This document shows positions 48,735-60,336 of a stretch of DNA of 64,000 nucleotides, piece after piece. The position numbers were made by a program, and so were the translations under genes. Each line of letters begins with the position of its first letter. Position 1 is the first letter of the stretch. Location of the stretch: contig CAJHNH020004702.1 of the NCBI GenBank assembly GCA_905116865.2, positions 449,669-513,668 of the forward strand, in the 5' to 3' direction. The notes beneath the pieces are model-generated. The model had not been told where the DNA came from, ran no database searches, and saw nothing but the letters and a program-made list of their open reading frames with translations. The stretch comes from Candidula unifasciata (taxonomy: Eukaryota > Mollusca > Gastropoda > Stylommatophora > Geomitridae).

Positions 48735-51700
48735 TCATCATCATCATGTAGCAGGTCCTTTGCAGAACGTCGCTCTCATCACAGTCTGCCTGAAAGAAAC
48801 TCGGTCTCTCCCCAGTTCTCCTGCCTCATATACTTTCATACTCAAAGAGTCACTTTTATCCTGTGCCCATCTTCGTGTCGGTCGGCCCCTGTCCTTCCTT
48901 CCTGGTACCATGCCTTCTGCTATAGTTTTTTCCCAATCCGTTGTGGCGCTTGATATGACCAAAATATTTCAGCTTCCGAGAAAGGATGCTGTTTATTAGC
49001 CAATCTTCCCTGATGTTCAGATCTTTTAAGATGTCAATATTTCTCCTCTTCTTTGTCCAAGATATTCTGAGAATCTTTCTATAGCATTTCAGCTCAAAAG
49101 CCCCTATTTCTTTCTTAAGGACTGAGATATAGTCCACGACTCACATCCGTATGTAGCGACAGGGAAGATGCATGCTCTCAAAATTCTAATTTGTATCTCC
49201 TTGCTGGTGCTTAACCATAGACTTTTAAGGCTGTTCAATCTTTGCATTGCCAAGGCCATCCTCCTTTTAATTTATGTTGAACAGTCTCCATTGTTGTCCA
49301 TTGTTGTTTATTATAGATCCCAGATATTCAAAGTTTGGGACATTTTTAATTTCTTCATTATTTATTGTTATTTTTGGATGACAGCCAGTTTTATCTGTGG
49401 ACATTATTTTCGTTTTCTTTAAATTCAAGAACAGATTTTGATCTTCACTGTGCTTTTGGACAGACAAGATTAAATTTTCGTTTCTCTTTACGCTGTTTGA
49501 AAGGAGGACTGTGTCATCTGCGTAGCGGAGTTCCGGAATAGGGTTGCCACCAATTTTGAGCGGATCATAACTGTTACAAGTCTGGTCGTTTTTGACATTT
49601 CTCATTATATTTTCTGAGTATATATTGAAAAGGTATGATGAGAGAATGCACCCCTGCCTCACTCCCCTTTTGCACCACGAACCAATCAGATGTTTGCTCT
49701 GTTGGCTGCTTGTTATTCATGATAAAGATTTTCAATTAAATGAACTAAATGCGCTGGAAACCCCATACTTTTCATAATAGTCCACAGTTTGTGGTGCTGG
49801 ACACAATCAAATGCCTTGCTATAATCAATAAAACAAGCATGAAGATCTTTGTTATATTCTCTACATTTTTCAAAAATTATTCTCATATTAAAGATGTGAT
49901 CCCTAGTTCCTCTACTCTGTCTCAAACCCGCTTGTGCTTCATCTAGCTCATATTGTAGTTTCCTTTCAATCCTTTTCATGATAATTCGTTAAAGGATTTT
50001 GCTAGCATGACTTATTCATGCGAAGGTACGGTAGTTGGAGCATAGTTTCAGATTTCCTTTCTTTGGGAGAGGGATATAGACTGTTCTTTTCCACGTTTTA
50101 GGCCAAATACCACTGTTCCAGATCTTCGAGCACAGTGCATGGTAGATTCGGACGCTGGCTTCTCCTCCTGCTTGAAGTAGTTCTGCTGGTATTTCGTCGC
50201 AACCTGGTGACTTTCCTTTCTTCAGGCTGTGTATTGCCGATCGTACCTCATCCAGTAATGGCTCTGGTTCTTTTTCATAACTTTCACAAGTCGTTTTTGA
50301 ATTACTTGTCACATCCTCATACATTTCTCTACAGTATTCTTTCCATCTTTCTAATATGTCTTTGGTTTCCGTTACTGTGTTACCGTTTTTATCACTTATT
50401 ACATAAAAAGAAGGCCTGAATTCGCCTTTCAAAGTTTTAATTTCTTTAAACATGTCTCAGCCTCTTCCTTGCATCTGGATTTGTTCAATTCTATTAGAGG
50501 TATTTATAATAAACTTTTTTTTTTATCTCCTCTGATAGCTCTTCTGATTTCTTTCGTGTAGTTCCTATATGCATGGCGATTCCTTTCTGTCCCTACTTGC
50601 TTTAAATGTCTTCTTTCTTCTATCAGCTAGAAAGTTTTTTCTGTAATGTAAATCTGTTTCTTGTGTCGTTTTTTAGGAATCATGTTCTGAGCTGTTGTGA
50701 TGATGATGTTTCTTGTTTCATCAGCCAACTCATCAGGTGTCATATCCTCCTGCACTGCCATTAGCGCCATAAATTTGTTTCCAACCTCAATGGTGTAATC
50801 ATTTGGAAAATTACTCAAATCAAAACGTATCGGCTTAGCCCCTTTCAACACTTTTTTCAGTTTTATTTTAAACTCTGCAACAAGAAGTTTGTGATCAGTG
50901 TCACAGTCAGCTCCAGGGAGTGTCTTTGTAGATGTTATACATGTCCTCCATTTTTGTTGTATTAAAAAATAATCAATTTGGTTCCTGCTATTTAATTCCG
51001 GTGAAGTCCAGGTGTAGAGCCTTCTTGGGTGTTGTTTAAATAGTGTGTTGGTAATACACATATTTTTTTCTATACAGAATTCGATCAGTCTCTCCCCACT
51101 TCCTGTCTCCTATGCCAAATGGGCCTCTGGCTGTTTCCTCTTCCTCTATTCTACCTCCGCCAATTTTTGCATTAAAATCCGGCATGATGATTATATCTCT
51201 TTTTTTCTACCCTTTCTATCGTCTCTTCTAAACTGTCATAAAAGCTTTGAATTTCATCTTCCTCTGATGCAGATGTTGGGGCATGGACTTGAATAATTGT
51301 GTTTCTTTTTCTTGACTTAAGTCTGACAGTTAGAATTCGGTCGCTGATAGGATTATATCCAGGAAGTGATGAAGAATTTTTTCTTGTCATCAGAAAACCC
51401 ACCCCGCTCAAACCACTCTTTTCCTTCCCTGAATAAACAAATGTATCTCCTGTTTAAGTCACAAAATGGCCTTGACCCGCCCATCTATGTTCAGAAATTC
51501 CTAGTATATCTATTTTATTCCTTTCTGGTTCTCTGCCATCGATGCTAAGTTTTCCCTGATACATGCTCCTAACATTCCATGTTCCTAACTTTAAAGTTTT
51601 TTTTAGAGCAGTGACAGAGTTTTCTGTTGTAGGACCGTCGGGCTTAAGGCCGCCAACACAACTACCCTTACTAGTTCTGCCATCGTTCTCTTCCGCTGTT

Positions 51701-52108
51701 CGCGTTTGTGATCTGCTTGGCCTGGGGGCCTCCCCATCAGATCTTTGAGTTTCATTTTTGGCTTCAAGGATGAGTTTCTTGGGATAGTAATGTGGTAGTT
51801 TCCCGTCGCTTTCCACATCCACGTGGCTTTAGACTACGTCCTCAGCCTTCAGCAACCTTTTCGATTGCTAGGGCAAGTGAGTGCCCTGCTCTGTGATGCT
51901 CCTGCTAACAGCAGAGGGCACCTCAGAGGTGTCCACTTATCCCGGCGGAATATCGGTCCCCATAGCTGCGTTGGCCACACCGCAGTGTGTTTACCGTCTT
52001 CTACCGCGTGGAGGTGCAGTTGGGGTTTTCCCTTTACTGAGTCTTGAGACCAGAATGGCATTTCCCAAAACCCTCCAGTACTTTCAGAGGACCTATTACA
52101 CGTACCAA
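48735..52108 (-). pseudogene. Near-full-length RTE-type LINE, frameshifted
   Basis: On the minus strand it has a 5'UTR-like region (52108-51823). The APE-type endonuclease starts with LKLGTWNVRSMYQGKL (51610-51560) and continues ISEHRW, PTSASEEDE, NQIDYFLIQQKWR and PGADCDTDHKLL. A linker follows with WKEYCREMYED, then RT with [48 protein letters not shown] and the catalytic [11 protein letters not shown]. The C-terminus has RKILRISWTKKRRN and YFGHIKRHN. The tail is ATGATGATGA near 48747. About 3.4 kb is the usual RTE length. It has at least five frame breaks, so it is inactive. Fragments of the family lie at 29185, 33925 and 45880. Confidence 0.9.
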
Positions 52109-52175
52109 CAGATAAATAGTTAAAGCAATGTTTCCCCGTTGTAAATTTGAACAAAGAAGACACAAACAATAGACT

Positions 52176-52222
52176 GCACAATTTATTGCCTGGCATATTT
52201 CGCTGTATCTCATCAGGTGCAT
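52176..52222 (-). ncRNA. Hammerhead candidate, left arm 3' pLTR
   Basis: Reverse-strand copy of the same 47-nt motif near the 3' end of the left arm. Confidence 0.5.
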
Positions 52223-52305
52223 ACTTCAGTAACAATTAATTAAAATGAAGCAAATAGCTGAATCCTAGAAACTGAAACACAAATTCGAGTAGATTTCAAA
52301 CTGTT

Positions 52306-52941
52306 TCACCAAGGTAAACGTAGGGCAACGACCATTTCCTTTTGCCTACAAAGTTCCGGTTTCAATCTGCCAATCGCTGAAGCTTCCGCGTATCGAAGTA
52401 ATCTACGGTTAGCCGAACTGTAAATAATTCGGAATGCATCATCCCTGTTAATGATGTGCCCGGAATTTAGAATATGGCACGCAATTGCTGATGATGGATT
52501 ATTTCGACAAGTTACCTGATTCGTTGTTGTTGAGGTGTTAGTGTTCTGCATTGCTTTTACCAACCATAGTGGAATATGTTCAGCAACCCGTTGTTCCAGT
52601 CGTCGATCAGTTCTGCCCACATATGCAGCGTTACAGGTGCATTTAAATTGGTATATACAGTTAGATCTGGCGTACGTCGACATTGGTTCTTTTACTGGTG
52701 GTGTAGGAATCCTGGTGGTTTTAAATCTCATAACAGGCATGGCTGCGTAAAAGGTTTGACGGACTGCTGTTTTGAGTCGGTCATATATACGTTGCATGAC
52801 GTCGTCTCCCCGAAACGTTAGATGTATATAGGCTAGTTTTTTTGGCACCGACATTTCTAAGGTAACTGGTTTAGGCGGCTGGCAATGGCACTTAATAAGC
52901 CCCTGGATATCCATTAGAAAGCAGTGTTTGTTTAATATCAA
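52306..52941 (-). pseudogene. Penelope-like GIY-YIG endonuclease, left arm
   Basis: The frame holds RFKTTRIPTPPVKEPMSTYA, CIYQFKCTCNAAYVGRTDRR (GIY-YIG: IYQ ... YVGRT, catalytic R in RTDRRL), EQRVAEH, CHILNSGHIINRDDAF and EASAIGRLKPELC (catalytic Glu region). The GIY-YIG nuclease nicks target DNA for Penelope insertion. It is out of frame with the RT because of damage at 52960-53160. Confidence 0.9.
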
Positions 52942-53108
52942 ACTCAGCTTGTAGCGTGTCGATGGAACAAATCTTCCTAGTGTGGAATTGTCCTCACTAG
53001 ACCACGTTTTGTATGCAAAGGTGCAAAACTGTTGTGGATGCGTGGCCCGAGTGTCTTTACGAAAAACCTTTCAATAGTCTTCTCTAGCTGATTTCAAACG
53101 GGTTAACT

Positions 53109-54497
53109 TTAATGTTGTAAGGGACACAGTGATTTTGTTTTTGTCGCATTTGTGATTACATTTGTGTGAAACGACTCTGCCTGTTGTTTGTTAGTGGCGA
53201 TGATAAATATGTCATCAACGTAACGTCGGTAAAATACTAAACTATCAATATCCAAAGACATCTGTTCCTCCAAGTGTGCCATAAAGATGTCCGCTAAAAT
53301 AGGGCCTAGAGGGCTTCCCATGGCCACACCATCAATCTGGCGGTAAGACTGCTTTAGAAAACTGAAATTGATGTTCGAAGTGCACAACATTAAAAGTTCC
53401 TCAAGTTTTGAAATAGGTAAACCTACCTGCAGATGTTTATTTTCTATACGGTCACATATAATTTTCACGGTTTCTTCCAAGGGCACGTTTGTAAATAGTG
53501 ATGTTACATCCATTGATGCCATGTATTTTTGATTTACATTCATTGTGTCCAGTATTTCTGCCAGTTCAAATGAATCTTTGAGTATTTTGGGCTCAAATGA
53601 TTGTCGTACTGGTTTTAGTAATTCCGCTAGCCATTTAGCTAAACCATGTTGAGCTGAGTTTATCATTGACAGGATGGGCCTAAGGGGCATTCCAGGTTTG
53701 TGTACTTTTGGAAGACCATACAACTGCGGTATTAGTGAGCCACACGGTGTGAGCATCTTAGCGGTAGCTTCGCTGATGAATTTTCCTGCCAAGAGTGATT
53801 TGATTACTTTCTTCATTTTCGCTTCCATGTTATTAACGTAATTTACTTTGGAATCCAGCAGAAATTTTGATTGATCAGATAATATTTCTTCCATTTTGGT
53901 TTGATAGTTTGACTTGTCCATCAGAACTACACCATTTCCTTTGTCTGGTTTCAGTATTATTAATTGTTCGTTGGCTTTTAATGTTTTCAGAGCAATAATA
54001 TGCTCTTTAGATAATGGACACTTTTGCTTAGACTGGGATGTGCGGTACTGATGTTCCAAATCCACCAATCTAGCTTTTAACCAACCAACCGAATCGGTAG
54101 ACGACGGGGTCAATGTCGACAGCTGATCAAAGAACATTTCAAATTGAGCTTGTGACTCGATGGGGTTGATTTGTTTAGGTTTTACGCAGAACTTTAATCC
54201 GTAAGCAAGAGCTTCAGTTTGTAGTTTACTGAGTGTAAACGAAGACAGATTAATCACATGTTTCTCAGCATTGTCAAGCACAGAAGTGGTAATCTTTTCC
54301 GAACTCAATGACTTCTTTAAACGTGTAGTTTCTTGAATTTTCACTTTACCCAATGTTTCAATACAAAACTTTGTGAACTTTAAATAACAATACAAAGTCA
54401 GATCGTTAGTAATACTGTAGGCCGAACTGTGAATTCGCCTTAGATTGATCAATTTCGATTGGATTTCTTCTATGTAATTTTTCGTCATTCGCCTCAA
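53109..54497 (-). pseudogene. Penelope-like reverse transcriptase, left arm
   Basis: A 462-codon frame with RT core motifs: LIILKPDKGNGVVLMDK (RT1-2), GLPKVHKPGMPLRPILS (RT3), MASMDVTSLFTNVPLEE (RT3a, catalytic D), GVAMGSPLGPILADIFM (RT4) and the active site FYRRYVDDIFII (YVDD, RT5). These are the conserved motifs of Penelope RTs, which are related to telomerase RT. The 5' end is damaged (two short deletions in the leader near 54600-54700) and the frame breaks near 53160 before the linker to the endonuclease. Confidence 0.93.
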
Positions 54498-54774
54498 ATT
54501 TCGTACCGTTGGGCAGATTTTCTCAGCTCTCAGCGATCTAAGATAACGGTGAGGAAATATTCCAGATGTAAGGCATTCTCCAAGAAACCGTAACCGACAA
54601 TCCTGTCATGCAACGCAACTCGCAGTCAATGTTTCCCCGTTGTAAATTTGAACAAAGAAGACACAAACAATATCTGACATGCAACGTAGGTGCATACTTC
54701 AGTAACAATTAATTAAATGAAGCAAATAGCTGACTCAAAACAGCAGTCCGTCAAACCTTTTACGCAGTCATGCC

Positions 54775-55209
54775 ATGCCTGTTATGAGATTTAAAACCAC
54801 CAGGATTCCTACACCACCAGTAAAAGAACCAGTGTCGACGTACGCCAGATCTAACTGTATATACCAATTTAAATGCACCTGTAACGCTGCATATGTGGGC
54901 AGAACTGATCGACGACTGGAACAACGGGTTGCTGAACATATTCCACTATGGTTGGTAAAAGCAATGCAGAACACTAACACCTCAACAACAACGAATCAGG
55001 TAACTTGTCGAAATAATCCATCATCAGCAATTGCGTGCCATATTCTAAATTCCGGGCACATCATTAACAGGGATGATGCATTCCGAATTATTTACAGTTC
55101 GGCTAACCGTAGATTACTTCGATACGCGGAAGCTTCAGCGATTGGCAGATTGAAACCGGAACTTTGTAGGCAAAAGGAAATGGTCGTTGCCCTACGTTTA
55201 CCTTGGTGA
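54775..55209 (+). pseudogene. GIY-YIG endonuclease in upstream pLTR, right arm
   Basis: 144 codons, the same domain as in the left arm, intact to the stop but cut off from any RT. It is the 3' end of a preceding partial unit, which forms the upstream pseudo-LTR. Confidence 0.88.
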
Positions 55210-55293
55210 AACAGTTTGAAATCTACTCGAATTTGTGTTTCAGTTTCTAGGATTCAGCTATTTGCTTCATTTTAATTAATTGTTACTGAAGTA

Positions 55294-55340
55294 TGCACCT
55301 GATGAGATACAGCGAAATATGCCAGGCAATAAATTGTGCA
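55294..55340 (+). ncRNA. Hammerhead ribozyme candidate in Penelope pLTR
   Basis: TGCAC CTGATGA GATACAGC GAAA TATGCC A GGCAATA AATT GTGCA. Stem I is TGCAC/GTGCA, core boxes CTGATGA and GAAA, stem III TATGCC/GGCAATA with one bulge. Stem II is reduced to a G-C closing pair. Hammerhead motifs in Penelope pLTRs are established for other animals. Here the weak stem II and a U before the cut site leave activity uncertain. Identical copies lie at 57665-57711 and, reversed, 52176-52222. Confidence 0.5.
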
Positions 55341-57580
55341 GTCTATTGTTTGTGTCTTCTTTGTTCAAATTTACAACGGGGAAACATTGCTTTGATTATT
55401 TGAAACGTCGCCTCCCACAATCAACTGTGAAGCGACTGGATGGATTATTTAAACTGAAATGCAAAATCGCAGTACAGGATTGTCGGTTACGGTTTCTTGG
55501 AGAATGCCTTACATCTGGAATATTTCCTCACCGTTATCTTAGATCGCTGAGAGCTGAGAAAATCTGCCCAACGGTACGAAATTTGAGGCGAATGACGAAA
55601 AATTACATAGAAGAAATCCAATCGAAATTGATCAATCTAAGGCGAATTCACAGTTCGGCCTACAGTATTACTAACGATCTGACTTTGTATTGTTATTTAA
55701 AGTTCACAAAGTTTTGTATTGAAACATTGGGTAAAGTGAAAATTCAAGAAACTACACGTTTAAAGAAGTCATTGAGTTCGGAAAAGATTACCACTTCTGT
55801 GCTTGACAATGCTGAGAAACATGTGATTAATCTGTCTTCGTTTACACTCAGTAAACTACAAACTGAAGCTCTTGCTTACGGATTAAAGTTCTGCGTAAAA
55901 CCTAAACAAATCAACCCCATCGAGTCACAAGCTCAATTTGAAATGTTCTTTGATCAGCTGTCGACATTGACCCCGTCGTCTACCGATTCGGTTGGTTGGT
56001 TAATCAATAAATAACATGGAAGCGAAAATGAAGAAAGTAATCAAATCACTCTTGGCAGGAAAATTCATCAGCGAAGCTACCGCTAAGATGCTCACACCGT
56101 GTGGCTCACTAATACCGCAGTTGTATGGTCTTCCAAAAGTACACAAACCTGGAATGCCCCTTAGGCCCATCCTGTCAATGATAAACTCAGCTCAACATGG
56201 TTTAGCTAAATGGCTAGCGGAATTACTAAAACCAGTACGACAATCATTTGAGCCCAAAATACTCAAAGATTCATTTGAACTGGCAGAAATACTGGACACA
56301 ATGAATGTAAATCAAAAATACATGGCATCAATGGATGTAACATCACTATTTACAAACGTGCCCTTGGAAGAAACCGTGAAAATTATATGTGACCGTATAG
56401 AAAATAAACATCTGCAGGTAGATTTACCTATTTCAAAACTTGAGGAACTTTTAATGTTGTGCACTTCGAACATCAATTTCAGTTTTCTAAAGCAGTCTTA
56501 CCGCCAGATTGATGGTGTGGCCATGGGAAGCCCTCTAGGCCCTATTTTAGCGGACATCTTTATGGCACACTTGGAGGAACAGATGTCTTTGGATATTGAT
56601 AGTTTAGTATTTTACCGACGTTACGTTGATGACATATTTATCATCGCCACTAACAAACAACAGGCAGAGTCGTTTCACACCAAAATGAATCAAATGCACA
56701 AAAACATCACTGTGTCCCTACAACATGAAAGTAGTAACACTTTGGCCTTTTTAGACATTTTAATCAGACGTAGAGATGATGGTACTATTGAAAGGTCAGT
56801 TTTTCGTAAAGACACTTGGACGGGCCAATACATCCATTTCAACAGTTTTTGCACCTTTGCAATACAAACGTGGTCTAGTGAGGACATTATTCCACCGTGC
56901 TAGGAAGATTTGTTCCATCGACACGCTACAAGCTGAGTTTGATACGATTAAACAAACACTGCTTTCTAATGGATATCCAGGTGGCTTTATTAAGTGCCAT
57001 TGCCAGCCGCCTAAACCAGTTACCTTAGAAATGTCGGTGCCAAAAAAACTAGCCTATATACATCTAACGTTTCGGGGAGACGACGTCATGCAACGTATAT
57101 ATGACCGACTCAAAACAGCAGTCCGTCAAACTTTTTACGCAGCCATGCCTGTTATGAGATTTAAAACCACCAGGATTCCTACACCACCAGTAAAAGAACC
57201 AATGTCGACGTACGCCAGATCTAACTGTATATACCAATTTAAATGCACCTGTAACGCTGCATATGTGGGCAGAACTGATCGACGACTGGAACAACGGGTT
57301 GCTGAACATATTCCACTATGGTTGGTAAAAGCAATGCAGAACACTAACACCTCAACAACAACGAATCAGGTAACTTGTCGAAATAATCCATCATCAGCAA
57401 TTGCGTGCCATATTCTAAAATTCCGGGCACATCATTAACAGGGATGATGCATTCCGAATTATTTACAGTTCGGCTAACCGTAGATTACTTCGATACGCGG
57501 AAGCTTCAGCGATTGGCAGATTGAAACCGGAACTTTGTAGGCAAAAGGAAATGGTCGTTGCCCTACGTTTACCTTGGTGA
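55319..57580 (+). pseudogene. Penelope-like ORF, right arm, deleted and frameshifted
   Basis: Starts at the ATG of MPGNKLCSLL (55319) and runs to 56014. Compared with the left arm, about 242 bp (left-arm coordinates 53835-54076) are replaced by 6 bp at the TTGGTTAATCAATAAATAAC junction (55996-56015), removing RT motifs 1-2. The rest (56016-56903) keeps GLPKVHKPG, MASMDVTSLF, GVAMGSPLGP and YVDD. It then shifts frame near 56850-56900 and again at an extra A near 57419 inside the GIY-YIG part. Dead copy. Confidence 0.92.
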
Positions 57581-57664
57581 AACAGTTTGAAATCTACTCG
57601 AATTTGTGTTTCAGTTTCTAGGATTCAGCTATTTGCTTCATTTTAATTAATTGTTACTGAAGTA

Positions 57665-57711
57665 TGCACCTGATGAGATACAGCGAAATATGCCAGGCAA
57701 TAAATTGTGCA
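57665..57711 (+). ncRNA. Hammerhead candidate, downstream pLTR
   Basis: Same 47-nt sequence as 55294-55340, in the 3' pLTR of the right arm, 26 bases before its end. The two copies bracket the full unit, as expected if ribozyme cleavage sets transcript ends. Confidence 0.5.
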
Positions 57712-58243
57712 GTCTATTGTTTGTGTCTTCTTTGTTCAGATAAATAGTTAGCAGGAAAGATGACACGTAACAACACTGGATGTTTAAAATCAAAAGATTG
57801 TGACTTATTAATAGGACATAGAATATAATTAACAGATGGACAGAGTATATTATCAAATTGTATGATGATAATAGACCAGATATAGAAATGCAGACCAACA
57901 ATGATGGCTTACCAATAATGACTGCAGAAGTTGAGGATCATATATAAAAAAAAAAGGAAAAGCACCCGGGTCAGACAACGTCTCACTGAAAGAAATCGAA
58001 GCACTGACATAATGGTGGTAAAAAGTTAAAGAATGGGTCTCTGTTTGAATAATGGGAAGACAGAAGTGATGGTGGTATCAAAGGAAAGAATCATTCCTAA
58101 ATGTGTAATAAAGGTCAATGGTGTTATTTTGGGACAAGTACAGAAATTTAAGTATCTGAGCACATGGAAAAAATCAGATGGAAGATGCATTACTGAGATA
58201 AGAAACATAATAGGACAGGCAAAAACTGCATTTTATAAAATAA

Positions 58244-60262
58244 CTAGCTGTACCCGGTCACGCGTTGCTGTGGCATAGTTTGGCTAAATGGAAATGAAAG
58301 AAAAAAGAAATCGCACGTGTCTAATACAATCATTGTCTGCTCAGATATAGAGATAGTCTTTGATCCCCGCCCCCCCCCCCCACCACCACCACTAAATCCA
58401 CCTACTACTCTCTCCCTCATCAAAGGTTTTTGGAAAAGAAAGACAATGGAAATCGCACGTGTCTAATATAGTTAATGTCGCAATCATTCTCTGCACAGAT
58501 ATAGAGATAGTCTGGTTTTCCTTCTTTAGAACACGCACCTTATAATTGTGTCTTTATATTAGTGGTCGTTTGAATGGTGTTTTAGCACAGTAACAAAAAT
58601 GGTTATTTGGTTATCACATGCTAAAGCTGTTTGTATTTTTATAGGGGGACGGAAGTAAAGCTACAACTGTACTTGTGAATAACAAAGTAAGTCGTCAAAA
58701 ATAGAAAAGGGGAGGTAGCGTTAGTAAAATATAAACAAATTAGGTAATAAGAACTTGAAAATCACGTGTAAAGCTCTTTAAGTTCTCTTTAGTTTAAGTC
58801 ATTACCCCCTCCCCTCCCCTCTTCCACCGACTACTGCTCTCTCCCTCTTCGAAATATTAGAAAATCATCACCTGGCGATATTTATTTGTTGCTGTAACTG
58901 ACATTGACATCCCTGTCCATCAGGACTAAAATTGGGAGCAGGAATTGTAATAGGTAGTGAATGGGGCTAGTGTAATATTTACAACATCATCCTTCAAGTA
59001 CCAGTACAACTACTACCACGACCACCACCACAGTAGCTAAAATAATTTCACTGCTATCTGTGTTACCATCGGAGTAGATAGAAAGTCGTGAGCCAGAAGA
59101 TTTGGTTCCGCATGGCTAGTGCGTCGCCACAAGACTGGTCAGGTTAGGATGTATTAATTTCACTTGCCGACAGAAGAATGCCACAACCTTACCGGCCGGG
59201 CTTCACCAGGAGGAGCACCTATGGTGTAACAAGCCAACACAAACTATTACTGCTGCTGCTACTTTAAGGGTGTTAAAGCAGTTTCTGTGAATTAAAGCTC
59301 CTCAGTTAATAGTTTGCCCCCCCCCCACCCCCCTAAACGAAAATTCACCGACAACTCGGTACCATCATTGAAGTAGCCTGGAGGAAAAAAACACCTGAAA
59401 AGCAAACGAACACAAGAAAAAAGACACCATAATTAGAAATTAAACGATCCATAGGTAACAGAAACAGCTTATAATTCCAACGCAAGATGAAATAATTAAA
59501 ATCTAAATTAAAATAAAATGTGAAACTCTATGAAATTTCAGCGTAAAACCATGCAATCGGAAAGTTTTTTTAAAAATGCAATCATTAAGGTATGCGGAAA
59601 TGTTTCAAATTTAATTATCAAATGCGTTTAAACCATTTACTAGTCTTTTTTTTTTTTAAGTATAAGGCAACATGGCTAGTGCTGTCGCCACGACAGAGGC
59701 AGATGTAGGATATTATGTTTAGTCCGTGGTGTAAAAAAATTAACTACCGCGGATTCGAAACCAGGTCTCACGACACAGGAAAACCCAGTGTTTCTAACCA
59801 TTCGACAAAGCAGCACACTTAACTGGATCAACGAAAAGAGAACTTAACGTATTAGAGATGTGTGTCCCTATACGTGTCCCGATCTAAAACAAACTCAAAA
59901 ACCGCAGGCAAGTGCTTTTCGTCAGACAGGATACTTCCAGATAATTAAGGAAACGCAGAACAATCAAGAATTCGCACGTTGGTTCCTAACACGGTAATAG
60001 AAGTTAATGTCGCAGTCAATGTCTGCGACGTACGTCGAGATAGTCCCTTGATGCCCCCCTCCCCCTCCATCATCGAGGTTGTTTGAAAAAAGTCTTGTTT
60101 GCGCATGGGACTATGGCGCATGCGCAAATCTAACGTGGCTATAGTTAGAAATCACTAAAATTATAAATATTAGTTTCGAATATTATGGCTTAAATTGTGG
60201 TCACCTATCTCTAACAGTAACGGGCAAACAAACACACAAACATTGATTTTTATATATATAGA
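58244..60262 (-). mobile_element. Non-autonomous Helitron, 2.0 kb
   Basis: On the minus strand it begins TCTATATATATAAAAATC and ends GCCACAGCAACGCGTGACC, GGGTACAGCTAG. It has 5' TC, 3' CTAG (CTRR) and a GCCAC...GTGAC hairpin about 11 nt before the end, followed by T. These are Helitron termini. No Rep/helicase is encoded. It interrupts a LINE. The 5' flank does not give the expected A, so that end may be slightly altered. Internally the block CACGTGTCTAATA ... AGATATAGAGATAGTC occurs at 58313 and 58452, with a third diverged copy near 59990-60050. Confidence 0.78.
59640..59830 (-). mobile_element. tRNA-like (SINE) segment inside the Helitron
   Basis: The minus strand has AATGGTTAGAAACACTGG (A-box-like) and GGTTTCGAATCCGCGG (B box) about 45 bases apart, followed by sequence sharing TGTGGCGAC..CACTAGCCATG with 59100-59230. 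Suggests a captured tRNA-derived SINE. Confidence 0.4.
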
Positions 60263-60336
60263 AGAAGAACATCTTATGCAATATATCTTTGTCATTGAGG
60301 GTTAGAAAAAGAATTCTTGCTTGCTAAATATATCAA

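Larger units (their letters stand above)
52109..57750. mobile_element. Head-to-head Penelope-like element pair with 14-bp TSD
   Basis: Two closely similar Penelope-like copies meet 5'-to-5' near 54731: a minus-strand arm (52123-54731) and a plus-strand arm (54732-57737). The word CAGATAAATAGTTA stands at both outer edges (52109-52122 and 57737-57750) and nowhere inside, so the pair behaves as one insertion. The plus arm starts with a partial unit (endonuclease end plus 3'UTR, 54732-55280), then a full unit, the pseudo-LTR arrangement known for Penelope elements. Neither arm is intact. Confidence 0.88.

Noticed and set aside
54768..57350. Minus-strand frames in the right Penelope arm
   Set aside because: Antisense of the GIY-YIG coding region.
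59640..59830. Independent tRNA gene inside the Helitron
   Set aside because: Only box-like motifs remain and there is no cloverleaf; treated as a captured SINE segment.
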